Shown here one piece after another: positions 11,429-23,425 of a DNA stretch of 64,000 nucleotides. The DNA lies in the NCBI GenBank assembly GCA_030847615.1, contig JAUMIR010000004.1, forward strand, positions 87,327,001 to 87,391,000. The letters are read 5' to 3'. The notes beneath the pieces are model-generated. The model made no database searches, was not told where the DNA came from, and saw nothing but the letters and a program-made list of their open reading frames with translations. The stretch's first letter is position 1. Each line of letters starts with the position of its first letter. This DNA is from Gambelia wislizenii (taxonomy: Eukaryota > Chordata > Lepidosauria > Squamata > Crotaphytidae). Made by a program: the position numbers and the translations under genes.

Positions 11429-12500
11429 TGGCTTGGAGGATCTGGCCATGAGCCCATGACTGTCTCATGCCAGCTCTCCTTCCCCTCTGCCTCGAGAGGT
11501 CCAGACGGTTATCGATGCTGCTAGGAAGCCCTCCACTCGGAAAGCCTACCTCTACAAGTGGAACTGTTTCAAAAAGTTCCTAGCAGACCAGGTATCGGAC
11601 TCTCAATCTTGCTCAGTACCAACGATCCTCCAATTCCTCCTCTACTTGTCAGAAGCAGGACTCTCGGTTTCATCTCTCAGAGGCTATCTGGCAGCTATCT
11701 CTGTCGAATTCCAAGCTCAGAGTCGACCGTCTCCCTTCCAGGACCCGATGGTGAAGAAGTTCCTGAAGGGTTACGTCAACCTCCATCCTCCAGTACTCGA
11801 TCCCACTCCAACCTGGAGCCTCGAACTAGTCCTCTCCCAATTGGTGAGATGACCTTTCGAACCCATGGCCTCCACCGACCTCAGGCTACTGACTTGGAAG
11901 ACTGTTTTCCTGGTTGCCCTCACCTCTGCTTGTTGAGCTGGAGAACTGTGTGCCTTACGGTCGGACCCTCCATATACCTGCTTCCACAAGCATAAGGTGG
12001 TGTTGAGACCAGACATTTCCTTCCTTCCCAAAGTGGTCTCCAGGTTCCACCTTAAACCAACCCATCGTCCTGCCTGCCTTGATGCAGGACCCGAAGGACG
12101 AATTCGAGCGTACCCTCCATTCCATGGATGTGCAGAGGGCGCTTGCATTCTACTTACAATGGACTGCTCCATTCTGTCAATCACCTCAGCTCTTTGTCTC
12201 CCATGCTGACTCGAAGCGGGTGCACCGATCTCATCGCAGCATCTCTCGAAGTGGGTGACATCGACCATTGCTCTCTGCTATGAACTGGCCAAGAAGCCTC
12301 TGCCTCCACAGGTTCATGGACGCTCTACGGGAGCTGTCTCCACTTTGACTGCATTCCTCTCTGGGGTGCTCCTAGAGGATGTCTGCCGTGCTGCAACCTG
12401 GTCTTCACCATTGACATTCATTTCACATTACAGACTGGACACTCGTTCTAGGAACGAGCCTGCATTTGGGAGGGCAGTGCTTCTGTCCTCCATCCAATAA
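11429..12500 (+). pseudogene. DIRS tyrosine recombinase, broken (copy 1)
   Basis: Counterpart of the recombinase at 32592-33659. Fragments such as RKPSTRKAYLYKWN, SEAGLSVSSLRGYLAAISVE and, at the end, TWSSPLTFISHYRLDTRSRN are preserved in shifting frames. In the first catalytic block the arginine codon is lost (gcttgttgagctgg gives a stop where the intact copy has ARRAGEL), and the HxxR block reads HGRSTGAV, so the second arginine is missing. The enzyme is dead. Confidence 0.86.
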
Positions 12501-12665
12501 GTGAGTGTATTGCATGGTTAAACTATTGACTATTAATTCATTGCTGAATTGCTGAATGTTTAAAGAATGAGCTGTCAACAAATCCCTTTCTTAGTTGTTT
12601 TGAGGTGGTCCTTGTCTACTGATGTACAGGACATACCCTCCTCCAGTGGGGAAGCTTGCTAGTCT

Positions 12666-12761
12666 ACCCATCTGTGTGATTCACAGAGACCATGAAGAAG
12701 ACGGACAGGTTGCTTACCTGTAATCATAGATCTTCGAGTGGTCTTCTGTGAATTCACACAG
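12666..12761 (+). repeat. Internal complementary region, DIRS copy 1
   Basis: The first part (to about 12702, ending gaagaagac) is the reverse complement of the left terminus and the second part (ggacaggttgcttacctgta...) is the reverse complement of the right terminus, joined head to head. This is the diagnostic DIRS circle-junction template. Confidence 0.88.
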
Positions 12762-12839
12762 ACCCACCCATCCTCCCCTCTATGTCCTGCTACTGCATAT
12801 GTGCTTAATGTTCCTGATGCTGCTGATTGCGGCGTCATT

Positions 12840-13043
12840 CAAAGACCTGAGGGGAATTAGGCGGGAGCGCCTTTTAAGGGACCGTTAGTGTGGGCGGAGT
12901 TACCGCCAAAATGTATCAATGCACATTCTGCCAGCGATACCAGAAGGTTCTGTATGCTCTGCACAAGCGCAGGAATAAACCCAACTGTGTGAATTCACAG
13001 AAGACCACTCCAAGATCTATGGTTACAGGTAAGCAACCTGTCC
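12840..13043 (-). repeat. Right inverted terminal repeat, DIRS copy 1
   Basis: Reverse complement of 6822-6996 with an extra outer segment of about 27 nt ending ggtaagcaacctgtcc that is absent from the left repeat. A right-end extension of similar size is known from DIRS-1. Confidence 0.85.
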
Positions 13044-13850
13044 TTCCTCTGTATCTGTGGCCAGTTCCACTTCCAGTCAGAAAAGAGGACAGTCGAAATT
13101 GAGGAGTTCGTCAAAAAGACGTAGAGCTCATTCCGTCAGTCCATCCCAACGTGAAACTGAGGCTCCTGTGCATGAAATGGAGGCGTTGGTTTCAAGGCCT
13201 CCAGTTACCGACTCGTCGGTGTCGAGGGACCGAGATGATCCCGAGTTAAGGGGTGCTTCACTTTCAAGTGGAGGTTGGAAGACCACTGATTCTGACAAAG
13301 ATAGCTCTTCTTTGAGGCTGTCAGGTTCGAGTAAAAAGAGAGACTCATCTGTTTCATCCTATGTTGAGAAACAGAAGAAGAAAAAGAGGCACTCCTCCGT
13401 GAGACCATCCTCATTGAAAGATGTCTCAAAAGACAAGACGAAGGCTGCTCAACCTAAATCAAGTCATCGGCCTCAGGAAAGAGAACGATCCATGACTCCT
13501 CAGCCGTCCCCGATTCCATCGGTTGAAGTGGTGAATGTTGAGATTCATCAACTATCTGAAAAGGAGATCTTGTCATCGCCTCAATGCAGAACCCATTCAC
13601 CTCTTCTGGTGGTTTTCAGAGAGGATCTTCTGACTGGAAATATCGCCAAGGGTCAACCCATAGTGGCACATTCTCAGTCGAGGTTGGGTTCTCCTTCAAC
13701 TTCTCAGCATCGCTTACTCCATCGTTCTGGGCGTTGGACACCGTATGGACCTACGGTGCATTTGATGTGGCTACTTCTTTGACAGAGTTCCCATCACCTC
13801 CAATTCGGGTGCATACTACCACTGTTGACCAGTGAAGGTCCCTTACTTTC
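13044..13850 (+). pseudogene. gag: gag continuation of the old DIRS element
   Basis: Resumes the gag interrupted at 6821. It shows KRRRAHSVSPSQRE (compare KRRRSRSPSRRQSV in the intact Gag), then PSPIPSVEVVNVEI and RTHSPLLVVFREDLL, matching the Pro/Ser-rich middle region (PTPSLEVVEVEV, GLSPTLCVSRSELL). A frame change follows, and the next block (YGAFDVATSLTEFP) matches YSAYEMAKSAFATSFP. Similarity fades after about 13850, so the old element is truncated there with no RT or right terminus. Confidence 0.82.
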
Positions 13851-14863
13851 CCTGTTATAGGAGAGAGTCACTATTTTCTTACTCCCTCTTTCTGAAAGCA
13901 CAGAACTTTCCCACAGCCCCACCTTAAATGTAGGAGGGATGGCCAATTTCACTACTGCCTGCATCACACTCTATTCCCTAGCTGCCATAGATCATCTGGG
14001 AATGCCGTAGGCTTTGGATCTGCCTATGGCACCAGTTCACAAAACCTGACTTCCTGAAATTGAGACAATCAATCTGTGATTCCGTTATCCAGTCCTGGAA
14101 CATATTAAGCTGAGAGAATGTCTTGGTTCCTTTTTCTTATGATGCTCAATGAAGCACTGCTGCTGTGTGAGAAGCTGGAGCTTGAAAACCCAACCACCAA
14201 GTAGTGAGCAAACAGCTCACTCTAGCCACATCTACCAGCCAATGAATTCAAACCATGGTTTAAACTCATTGGCTGGTAGTTCTCACCTCTCCCCAGGTCC
14301 AAGCCTTGCCGAACCCTGGGAAGAAGGAAACCAACAGACACCATGCTGGGAGGTATCCTGATGCTTTCTTCCCACCCCAGGCTGCAGTGATGCTACCTGG
14401 TAAATTGGGTAGCCACTTTCTCTCAGTTTCTCATTTTTCAAATCTTAATTTCAGTGTAAGCTATTTCTATGTCTGTTTGGGGTTTGTTTTTTAAAAAATC
14501 ATTTGAAAATAAAAACATGTTTTCATGGATATTTCTTAGAAACATTTTCCTCTAAAACATGGTTGAGAAAACTGTGGCTTGTGGGTCTCATGTGGCCCGC
14601 AGAGCACACTGCTACTTCTCCAGTCCCCTGGCTCCCACATTATTTAAAAAGATTTTTGGCATGATTTTCAGGTGAAAAATGGCTGGAAATTACTCCCAAA
14701 GTCCCCACCAGTCTCTGCTACACCTTTATCCCCAGTATGCTTCCTTTTCACTGTTTTCACTATTTCTGTCCTCTTGTATTTAATTCTTGGTTCCATTACT
14801 GGAACTACAAAAAAGTGCACTGAAAGTAAAGGAACTGGATTTGACACTGTTGCATTGACAAAG
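13851..14863. other. Intronic sequence without genes
   Basis: No gene recognised. A short perfect inverted repeat, ccaatgaattcaaaccatgg and its complement, occurs at about 14239-14275, separated by two nt; it may be a relic of a palindromic transposon. A stretch near 14565-14620 (gtggcttgtgggtctcatgt) resembles degraded hAT sequence but is not assignable. Confidence 0.45.
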
Positions 14864-15237
14864 ACTCTCTCTCTGGCTTTTCTTTGCAAACGAAGATTCA
14901 GGAAGGATTCATCCCGCGCTTTCTGCAAGCGTGCTGATGACTAAAAAGGCCAATCCGAGATAAACAAGTCCGGTTGCAGAAAGCAAAGCAGAAGGTCTCC
15001 TTGGGTGATGTTTTTGGGTTGTAATTCTTTCTGCGTTGTCGTTTCTCTTCAAGACTTGTTCGGCATGAGTTCTCAAATAAGGCTGCAGCATTGTGGATAG
15101 TGCGTCTCCATGCCTCCCGATGTGAGGCCAGGGCGGCCCACTGTTGGTGATCAATTTGGCCGAGCCTGAGATGTTGTTTCAGGGAGTCCTTGTATCACTT
15201 TTTTGGAGCACCCTTCTTACGCTGACCTGTGGCGAGT

Positions 15238-16698
15238 TCACCGTAGTAGTAGTATTTTTGGGAGGCGATGGTCCTCCATCCTAGAAACGTGCCCTGCCCA
15301 GCGCAGCTGCGTTCTCATGGCCTCCATGCTGGTGATCCCTGCTTGCTCAAGGACAGTAACATTCGTCACATAGTCAGTCCAGTGCATATTTAGAATTGTG
15401 CGTAGACAGCGCTGATGAAAGTGCTCGAGGAGTCGTAGGTGGTGGCGATAGGTGACCCATGTTTCAGATCCATAAAGGAGGATAGACAGTACGATGGCTC
15501 TATACACACTGATTTTTGTGCTTTGCCTCAGGTGTTTATTGCTCCAGACTCTTTTGTGAAGTCTTCCAAATGCACTATATGCCTTTGCTAATCTGTGATC
15601 GATCTCTTTGTCAAGCTTGGCATCTGAGGAGATGATGCTTCCCAGGTAGGTGAACTGCTGAATGGACTTGAGCACAGATTTGCCGACGGCAATGTGGGGA
15701 TGGTGGTGTTCGTCCTGTGGTGCAGGCTGGTAAAGAACTTCCGTTTTCTTCAGGTTGACTTCCAGCCCAAACAGCTCTGCAGCTGTTGCAAAGCAGGATG
15801 TTAGGCGCTGCAGAGCTGCTTCTGTGTGGGCAACAAGGGCAGCATCATCGGTGAAGAGCAGCTCATGGACTAGATAGTTTAGAGTCTTAGTGTGAGCCCT
15901 CAGACGGCTTAAGTTAAACAAGCTACTATCAGTACGGTAACGTATATAGATGCCGTCGTCTTCTTCAAGCTCTGCCATAGCCCTTTGGAGCATCGTGCTA
16001 AAGAAGATTGTAAATAAAGTTGGTGCAAGAACACAACCTTGCTTCACTCCATTAGTTATTAGAAAGGGCTCTGAAAGAGCATCGCCATATCTGACTTGAC
16101 CACGCTGGCCCTCGTGCAGCAAGATAATCATTTTAAGGCATTTGGGGGGACATCCTAGTCTTTCCAGGATCTGCCACAGACCTTTTCTACTCACAGTGTC
16201 GAAGGCTTTGGTGAGGTCGACAAATGTTACATAGAGACCCTTGTTCTGCTCCCTACATTTTTCTTGCAGTTGTCTAAGGACAAATACCATGTCTGTAGTA
16301 CTCCTATTGGCTCTGAAGCCACATTGGCTTTCAGGGAGAAGTTCTTCTGCAATAGCAGGAACTAATCTGTTCAGGAGTATCCTTGCAAGGATTTTTCCAG
16401 CAATAGAGAGCAGTGTTATGCCTTGATAGTTTGAGCAGTCGGATTTTGCTCCTTTTTTCTTGTACAGGGTGATGATGACTGCATCTCGGAGGTCTGATGG
16501 CAGTTCCCCTTTTTCCCAGCAATTCACAAGGAATTCGTGGAATTTTTCGTGGAGTGCATGACCTCCGTGTTTCCAAACTTCAGGTGGGATTCCATCAATC
16601 CCAGCTGCCTTGCTGTTTTTCATCTGCTGTATGGCCTTAAGGGTCTCTTCCAAAGTGGGAGCTATGTCCAATTCATTTTTCATCAGTTTTTGTATCAT
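15238..16698 (-). pseudogene. RTE-like LINE: reverse transcriptase part
   Basis: A 486-codon open segment with the fingers/palm of a non-LTR reverse transcriptase: GIDGIPPEVWKHGG, AVIITLYKKKGAKSDCSNYQ, GFRANRSTTDMVF, FVDLTKAFDTVSR, GVKQGCVLAPTLF, and LLFTDDAALVAHT with the catalytic FTDDA, then LEVNLKKTEVLYQP and FTYLGSIIS. It reads through the thumb to LRWAGHVSRMEDHRLPKI before a frame break at about 15245. The coding continuation (ATGQRKKGAPKK and the DH-WAALASHREAW tail) lies at 14900-15240 in another frame with stops. Confidence 0.88.
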
Positions 16699-16735
16699 AT
16701 GTTGGATAGCTGAGCCTTGGACTACTCGGTTGGCA

Positions 16736-18157
16736 CTAAAGAGACTGAAAATGTTCAGCCCATCGATTCAGGATGGAGGTTTTATCAGTAATTAATGTTT
16801 GACCATCTGTACTGTATAAGGAGCTTTGGACCTGATAAGTAGGTCCAAACACTGCTTTAAGAGCTTCATAAAATCCTCTATGATCCCCCAGATCTGCACA
16901 GCGTTGTGTCTTTTCTGCTATATTGATCCACCACTTGTTCTGCATGTCTTGGAGTTTTTGTTGTAGTTTACTACATATGAGGCGGAAAGCTGCTTTTCTT
17001 ACATGGCAGGTTGGCTGGGCGATGTATGCCTGGTGAGCAGTTCTCTTCTTTGCAAACAGCTCCTGGATCTCTTGGTTGTTTTCATCAAACCAGTCTTGAT
17101 TTTTCTTGTGGGAGAACCTGAGAGATTCTTCTGCAGACTGGAGGATACTGTTTTTGATATGTTGCCAAAGCACTGTGGGAGAAGGATCTGTAGGATGGTC
17201 TTCAAGTTTTGTTCGCAGATTTGCCTGGAAGTTGTCTCTCATGGTAGCTTGTTGAAGATTGTTGACTTGGAGTCTCTTCTTTAAAATGCCATCCCTCTTA
17301 GGTTTGAATTTAAGATGAAGGTTTAGTTTACATCTGACGAGGCGATGATCTGTTTGGTATTCTGCACTGGGCATCACTCGGGTATGACGGAGATCGCGAA
17401 TGTTTCTCTGGCGGACTAGAACATAGTCATTGAGGTGCCAATGTTTGGATCGGGGATGCATCCAGGTTGTCTTCGAGCTATCTTTCTGCTGAAAGATTGT
17501 GTTTGTAATAATCAGCTGTTGTTCTGCACAGAACTCTAGCAGGAGGCGTCCGTTATCATTGCAATTTCCAACACCATGCTTGCCTAAGACACCTTTCCAG
17601 GCTTCGGAGTTCTTTCCTACTCTGGCATTGAAGTCACCAAGGATAATAATTTTATCTTCTACAGGGACTTTTTGTATGAGTTGGCGTGGGTCTGTGTAGA
17701 ATTTGTCTTTCTCTACAGGGTCGGCTTGCATAGTTGGGGCATATATACTAAAGAGAAGAACATGTGGGAGGCGTAAGGAAATAATGTGATCAGAATGTCC
17801 TGTTGGCAAGGTTTCGAGTTTGGAGGCTATGGAGTTTTTAATCATAAGGCCTACTCCTGAAAGATGTTTTTTGGTTTTGGGTTTGCCAGACCAGTAAAGT
17901 GTGTAGCCGGCGCCGTGTTCTTTAAGGCTGCCTTCCTCATGGAGACGAACTTCACTAAGAGCAGCGAAGTTAATATTAAGTCGTGATAGTTCATGGGCTA
18001 TTAGGGCAGAACGACACTCAGGCCGTCCACTATCTGCAGAGTCTCGCATGGTTCTGATGTTCCAGCATGCAAGTGTCACAAGGGAGATGACAGTCTTGTT
18101 CGGCAGCATCCTGAATGACCAAGCAGCCTTTTTTAAGGAGATCACTGCTTGCTCCAT
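16736..18157 (-). pseudogene. RTE-like LINE: endonuclease part of polyprotein
   Basis: A 473-codon open segment beginning MEQAVISLKKAAWSFRM. It holds an apurinic-like endonuclease: LACWNIRTMRD near the start, AALSEVRL (catalytic Glu region), SIYAPT, ILGDFNARVG, and NDYVLVRQ with TDHRLVRCK at the end (the SDH-type catalytic His). This nuclease nicks target DNA. The segment ends NRWAEHFQSL and a stop; the RT frame continues after a small frameshift at about 16737 (FSANRVVQGSAIQH), so the two ORFs were once one protein. Confidence 0.87.
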
Positions 18158-18300
18158 ATGGAGAGGGGCCTAGAAAAGGTGGCCTAACGAAAGTTCATTC
18201 CCAACTACCTGGTTGGCTAGCCACGGCCAAGGGGAATCTTCTGATGCAGTCAAACCAAGGCAAAGAAACAAAGGCACGCACCGGCCTCCAAAGGTGTAAA

Positions 18301-20852
18301 TAAACTGACATTTGCATATTGACACTTGAAAGACTATCACTGTTACATTAACAAGACTTACTTTTGCCTATGCAGGGCTGAAGGCTGCCAAAATATTAAG
18401 CACAAATTATCCCAGTAGTTTCATACAGAATGGCAATGTAGCTTCCTCAGTTTAACATAGCAAAAGATTCTGCAAATGCAGATTGATTAACAAAAGTGAA
18501 ATTGAACCTTGGAAAATTAGACTTTGGACTACAACTCCCAGAATGCCCCACCAAGCACAGCCAAAAAAGTTACCTTTTTGAAGCTCTATTTGCTTCAAAT
18601 GTTCACAACACACATTCATGTAAACATAAGGGAGGAATTTCCCAACATCAACCACAGGAATGCATAAGCAGTTGTGGGTGGTGTTTCAAAACACATACAC
18701 ACTGAAATTCTAGACTCCTCCTTTTCAACATCAATATCACCTTTTATCTTCCTCTTTATTGAAATGGCTGTTGTGGCTGGAACAGTTTTGAGGAAAACTG
18801 TCCAGCAGGATTGAAGGTATTCCTGAGTCCCCTGTACAGATGAAAAAATAAGCTAGCATGTGCGTGTTGTTTCCTGTACTACGAGCTTATCTAATTGCTT
18901 GCCCTCTCTAAAAGGTGATATAGTTTACAAATGGGTCAGTCAGGGAAGCCCTTTAGCAACGTGCCACCCACAGAACAACAGGCATACACAAGAATGTACA
19001 GGTTTGTTCTACATACTGTTGGCAGTGCTGGGACTGTTTCGCATGGTGATAACCTCCTTTTGGAGGGTAGCTGGGAAATGGAACAATTTTCAGTATAAGG
19101 CTAGTCAGTGTAGTGACATAACAGTGGGTATCTTACTAAGGTGGTCTAGCAAATATTTCGGATGGCATGCTCCCCAAAACTAGTGGAAGCTGATATGTTA
19201 GTATGCATGTGTGTGTGTGTGTGTCTGTGTCGGTGGGTAGGTAGGTAGGTATTGTGAACTATTCTATATATTGTTCTTTAAATATGTACTATATGCAATG
19301 GCATATGCAATGTCTGCCCTTTATTGACCATTGAGTCTCATTTGATGGGTATGCAGTCATGCCGATTATCTGCATGTAAATGCTTGTGGAGAAAAGCATT
19401 CCTGCACTGAAGGTTTATCAAAGACTATTTCCATTTAATGTGTATAGTAATCTGAGTATTTAAATTTCAGTTTCTTCCTGTTTAGAAACACCCCTACTTG
19501 TGAGTGACTGGGAGTATGTTATGCAGTGTTCTCCTCAAATTTGACTCTAGCCTTATGTTTGTTTGGTGGTCTTTCGCTGAAGTAAAAGTGAATGTTTCAG
19601 AACCACCTTGCTGTTTGGAACTAGAAACTGTAGAACATCACATTTGAAACCCTCTGCCAATATGTTGCAAACCTGCCTGCTGCCAACTAAAAATCCCTGT
19701 TTAGTTACACATATTTTTATTTTCATAACATATTTTTTCTTCTGTCTCCTCCACCTATGTCCCACAGGGGCAAATGTAACTGTATGGTCTGAGTTGTTCA
19801 ATGTGAATGCTTACTTGAAGCCTAACCAACTTATATTTTGGCTGAAACTCATCCCATTTGCCATTGTGATAACCCTACCTATCCCTTGTGCAATGCTGTC
19901 AGGGACTGAATAACTGCATTCCTGAGTGGGCAGGGCCAGACAAAGAGCACGTGGTGGAGAATTGTAAGGTTTATGCCTGCACTCTTCCTTTTCCCCTCAG
20001 AATTTCAGGTCTTCTACTATCAATTGTACCAAAGGTTAATTGCCTTCACTCAGTTATTCAGAGTTTCTGTGCAGGTTCCTCATTCATTGTTCTTTGTTAT
20101 TTTCATATGCTTGTTCCTGAAGCATAAGTGCAAAAATCTCTCCTTACAGCACCTCCAGCTTCAAGTGGTTTTGTCTTTCCTAAAGACCTACCAAACATTC
20201 TAGTTTTCTCCCCTGTATACAGGGTGTACAAAACATGTGCAACTCTCCAGGAGTGATTGCTGGTATGTGAAGTTACAAAGGACTGAGATTTTATTTACAG
20301 GGCACAGTTTGCCTTAATGTGAAGTGACCAGTAGAATCCCTATGATAAATTGCTGAGTTTATAGCTCTTTAACCTAGATTGAAGAAGTTTCAACTCTTCA
20401 CTGCCCTGAAGACTAAACTATGTTTCACACATAAATGTGCAAAACAGCCCCAATATCATGATGAGTTTTTTATTCTAAAAATAAATGGCTTCAGAAGGGG
20501 GGATTTGAAATAAACAAGTGGTAAGGGTGTTCAGCACTTTCTTTGCCATTTCTCTGCTTTATTAACTACTCTTGATATATATTTGGAACCTGCGTGAGAG
20601 GTGGCTTGGATTCCAGAAATGGGAACCTGGAAAAAGATTAAGCACCCAGCCTGTAATTTTTTTACAACTATATTCAGCTAAGAGATAGCTATAGCTAGGA
20701 TCTTGTCTTTGCCATGAATTCAGAAGGTAGCCTTAGGTAAGTAAGCCTTCCTTCACTTCCTTAACCTTGGATCCTGCATCTGCAACATGGAGGAAAATAA
20801 TACTGACTTTCCTTAGAGGCATAGTGCATTCAACACTTGAAATCAACTACAG
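18301..20852. other. Intronic sequence without genes
   Basis: No exon or RNA gene recognised. A possible hAT fragment (ggactacaactcccagaatg at about 18526-18545) and a TG/GTAG simple repeat (about 19205-19250) are the only notable items. Confidence 0.5.
18515..18565. mobile_element. Possible hAT-like fragment
   Basis: Contains the 'ggactacaactcccagaatg' core common to amniote hAT-type non-autonomous elements. Too short to define ends. Confidence 0.35.
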
Positions 20853-21217
20853 CAGTGGTTCTTAACCTTTTCTTTCCCAGGGACCCCCTTTAAATATCTT
20901 TTGTTGCTGTGGACCCCCAAGATGTAACTCATGATTTAAAGCAACAACAACAACACAATATACTGTCCAGGAAATCTTCTGAGGCACTGGAGCAAGAGGG
21001 AAGGCTTTTCTCCTGCTTCCTACAAGTTTGTGGCTGGAGCGGGTTGAATGGCAATGCACAGGCCAGGCCAGTCAGCAGGCCTTTGCCTTGGCTCCTGTCA
21101 CATGGCCACTCCACTGTAGGGAGGAGGTGGGCCAAGCAACTTTCAAGCCTTCACAGACCCCTGTGAGGTCAGTGTGGACCCCTGGGGGTCCGTGGACCCC
21201 CAAGTTAAGAACTACTG
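20853..21217 (-). mobile_element. Non-autonomous hAT element, copy 2
   Basis: Same family as 4206-4591 in opposite orientation: starts cagtggttcttaacc and ends gttaagaactactg. The flanks aactacag (20845-20852) and atctccag (21218-21225) agree at 6 of 8 positions, consistent with an old 8-bp duplication. No transposase is encoded. Confidence 0.78.
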
Positions 21218-22138
21218 ATCTCCAGTATACAGATTTTAAGCGTTATAGTGCTTCTTATAAAAGCAGCCTTTTAAAGTAGGGAGAAAAGGAGTAGTAACGC
21301 CTTCTGTTACATATGTCTGCATGTAATGTGGAGTTAGTCTTCAATTTACACAGGAGTAAAATGTGCAGAGAACTCCTTGGCCTCTGTAATAGTGGATAAT
21401 CAGTAGTGCAGTTCTTCCATTTTCTGTCTGTCTGATTTCCCTCCCTGCTTTTAGCTGTTGGACTGCTCAGTCATACTACATTTGTGCACATTTTTAGTGC
21501 TTGTTCAGCTTTTCTGATGCATAACTTTTGTAAGGTTATGGAGGTAATGGAGACTCAATGAAAGAGAAATACTGTACACTTCAGATATCTAAATGGAAGG
21601 AACAAATGACACATGACAATTTACAGTGAGTGACCAACAGAAACCAATATGTATGCAGGATGTCACAGCTGAAGCCCTTTTTGTAACCAAACAACGAAAC
21701 AAACAAACAACATCTTTACAAATTCTCCAGTTAGGGCCCTTTTGTCTTTTTCCTAACTTTTTTCTTGAGTCTTGCGACATGTATGTACAGGGGTTTCCCA
21801 TGGTCTAAGCTAAACAATGTCATACTTAACTAGAAGTGCATGGAATTAGAAAAAAACAGGAATCAAGTTTCTATGTAGAGAATATGAAACCTGCTCTACA
21901 AAATGGTTATGGCAGTCTTGCAGCAATTTGCATCTATGTGTGGCTGGAAAGGAAGACAATGCAAGGTGAAGAACTAGTGTGGGAGGCTGTTAGCTGGATT
22001 AACTGAATGCTGGTATATGGTCCCCTAAAATAGATCTTTGTGGACATGTTCCAAGCTAGCTGGGTTTTAGTCTGTTTGAGAAAAATCTAACATTTATTTA
22101 ATTCATGAACTCTGCAGCTTGGAACTTTGAGATCAGGG

Positions 22139-22230
22139 CAGTGGCGGCACTAAGGGGGCACAGAGAGGTACCAAACTGCACCAGGTGACACCATTGGGGG
22201 GAGGGATGACACCAGCCTTAGTGATGCCAT
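22139..22230. mobile_element. Possible DNA-transposon scrap (hAT-like)
   Basis: Starts cagtggcggcactaaggggg and contains caccaggtgacaccattggg, resembling the common CAGTGGCGTAG-type hAT repeats whose body reads 'gcaccaggtgacac'. No second end is visible. Confidence 0.35.
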
Positions 22231-23355
22231 AGGATCAGAGCACTTTCTCCACAGCTGGCTTTGTGCTGTAGCTCTAACAAATAATGAGTGGAAAAATACA
22301 GCAAGAACACAACAATTAGTTTCCAGTTAGCTACTTAGACTGTCAGGGTCTTGCTCTCCTCTTCATAGTTTGTGGATGTCAGGCATGCTGAACCAATGTA
22401 CCTAACACTCAGAAAGATATCCTCAAATAACCCTTTGATGAAATTATAGTTTTTCACATTGAAAAAGTTTTTGAGGTTGTGGGGTAATAAGAGAGGTGAC
22501 TATGATGGGGAAAGCAGATACAAGTTAGTTCAGTCTGTCATCTGCTTGCAAACTGTTTTCCAAGCCCTGGTGGCAGTGACCTAGCTGAAGAACAAATTCT
22601 AAATATTATTGTTTGTTGCTGCAACAAGGGTGGGAGTGTCCAGGGGAATTTCCATCAGGTTTGCATTGCCCAGTTTCTACTTTCATAACATAACCCTCTT
22701 CACTTGATGACAAATGCACCTCATTATGAGAGTTTATTGCTCGCTGAAGGAAATAATTACTTCCTGCAAATAATTATATAAAAACAAAGTCACAAGAACA
22801 GGCCAGCTTTCTGGAAGTGACTCAGTAGGTTGTGGGTAAAAAAAAAGTACATGAAAAGAACTCAGTGGTAGTACTGTTCTAGGCCTCTGCATTTGGCTTC
22901 TCAGAATGAAAATAGTTGAGCATCTTTCTAAATCTACCCAACACATGATTGCAAGGGAGCAGAAAAATTGGCAATACAACTATCCTTCACAAATTCTTGG
23001 GATATCTTTTTTCTTTTTAACACTCTCTGTAGAGCCCTTATTCAGTCTTGTTGGGTTCAAACATTCAGATAACAAGAGAGCAAGGATAGCCACAAATCTC
23101 TAAGTTGCTCTACTTTGTTCAACTAGTGCTGGCAAATGTAAATGTCAAGGAAAAACACAGCTCTTAAGAATGTAAGTTTTCAATCTGATAATAAAAATAC
23201 CTTCAGTACCCTGTGGGGAGATGAGGCTGGATGGTGTCCAGCTTAGAGGAAAGGGGAATATAGTGAGTCACTTGAAAATCTCAAGAAATAATATAATTAA
23301 AATACTAACCAGGGATTCCCTTTCTTAGTTGCTTTCTTCCTAGTAGTGCACATAC

Positions 23356-23425
23356 ATAGAATCATAGAGTTGTAAGAGACCTCAAGGGCCATCCAGTCCA
23401 AACCCCTGCCATGTAGGAATAACAT
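23356..23425 (-). mobile_element. CR1 LINE 3' end remnant
   Basis: Reads agaatcatagagttgtaaga, then gacctcaagggccatccagt and ccaaacccctgcca, the reverse complement of the CR1 3' terminus (compare 41740-41813 on the + strand). Confidence 0.8.

Larger units (their letters stand above)
6822..13043 (+). mobile_element. DIRS retrotransposon, decayed full-length copy
   Basis: About 6,222 bp with the full DIRS layout: left inverted repeat, gag, RT/RNase H, tyrosine recombinase, internal complementary region, right inverted repeat. All three genes carry stops and frameshifts, so it is inactive. It sits inside the gag of an older DIRS copy. As expected of tyrosine-recombinase insertion, no clear target duplication is seen at the junctions (left ...aaaggcctc, right ttcctctg...). 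Compared with the copy at 27970-34227 it shows many C-to-T and G-to-A type changes. It keeps the same candidate intron between gag and RT. Confidence 0.93.
14864..18300 (-). mobile_element. Near-full-length RTE-like LINE
   Basis: A 3.4-kb APE-type non-LTR retrotransposon on the minus strand: short 5' leader, one endonuclease-RT polyprotein, a zinc-finger-like tail, and a GA-repeat 3' end (ctctctctct on the + strand at 14864-14874). It carries one clear frameshift between endonuclease and RT and decay in the last 350 nt. It is the longest member of the family also seen at 5443-5953 and 50185-50607. The 5' boundary is approximate and no clean target duplication was found. RTE-like is my best clade call; related clades are possible. 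Confidence 0.85.
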
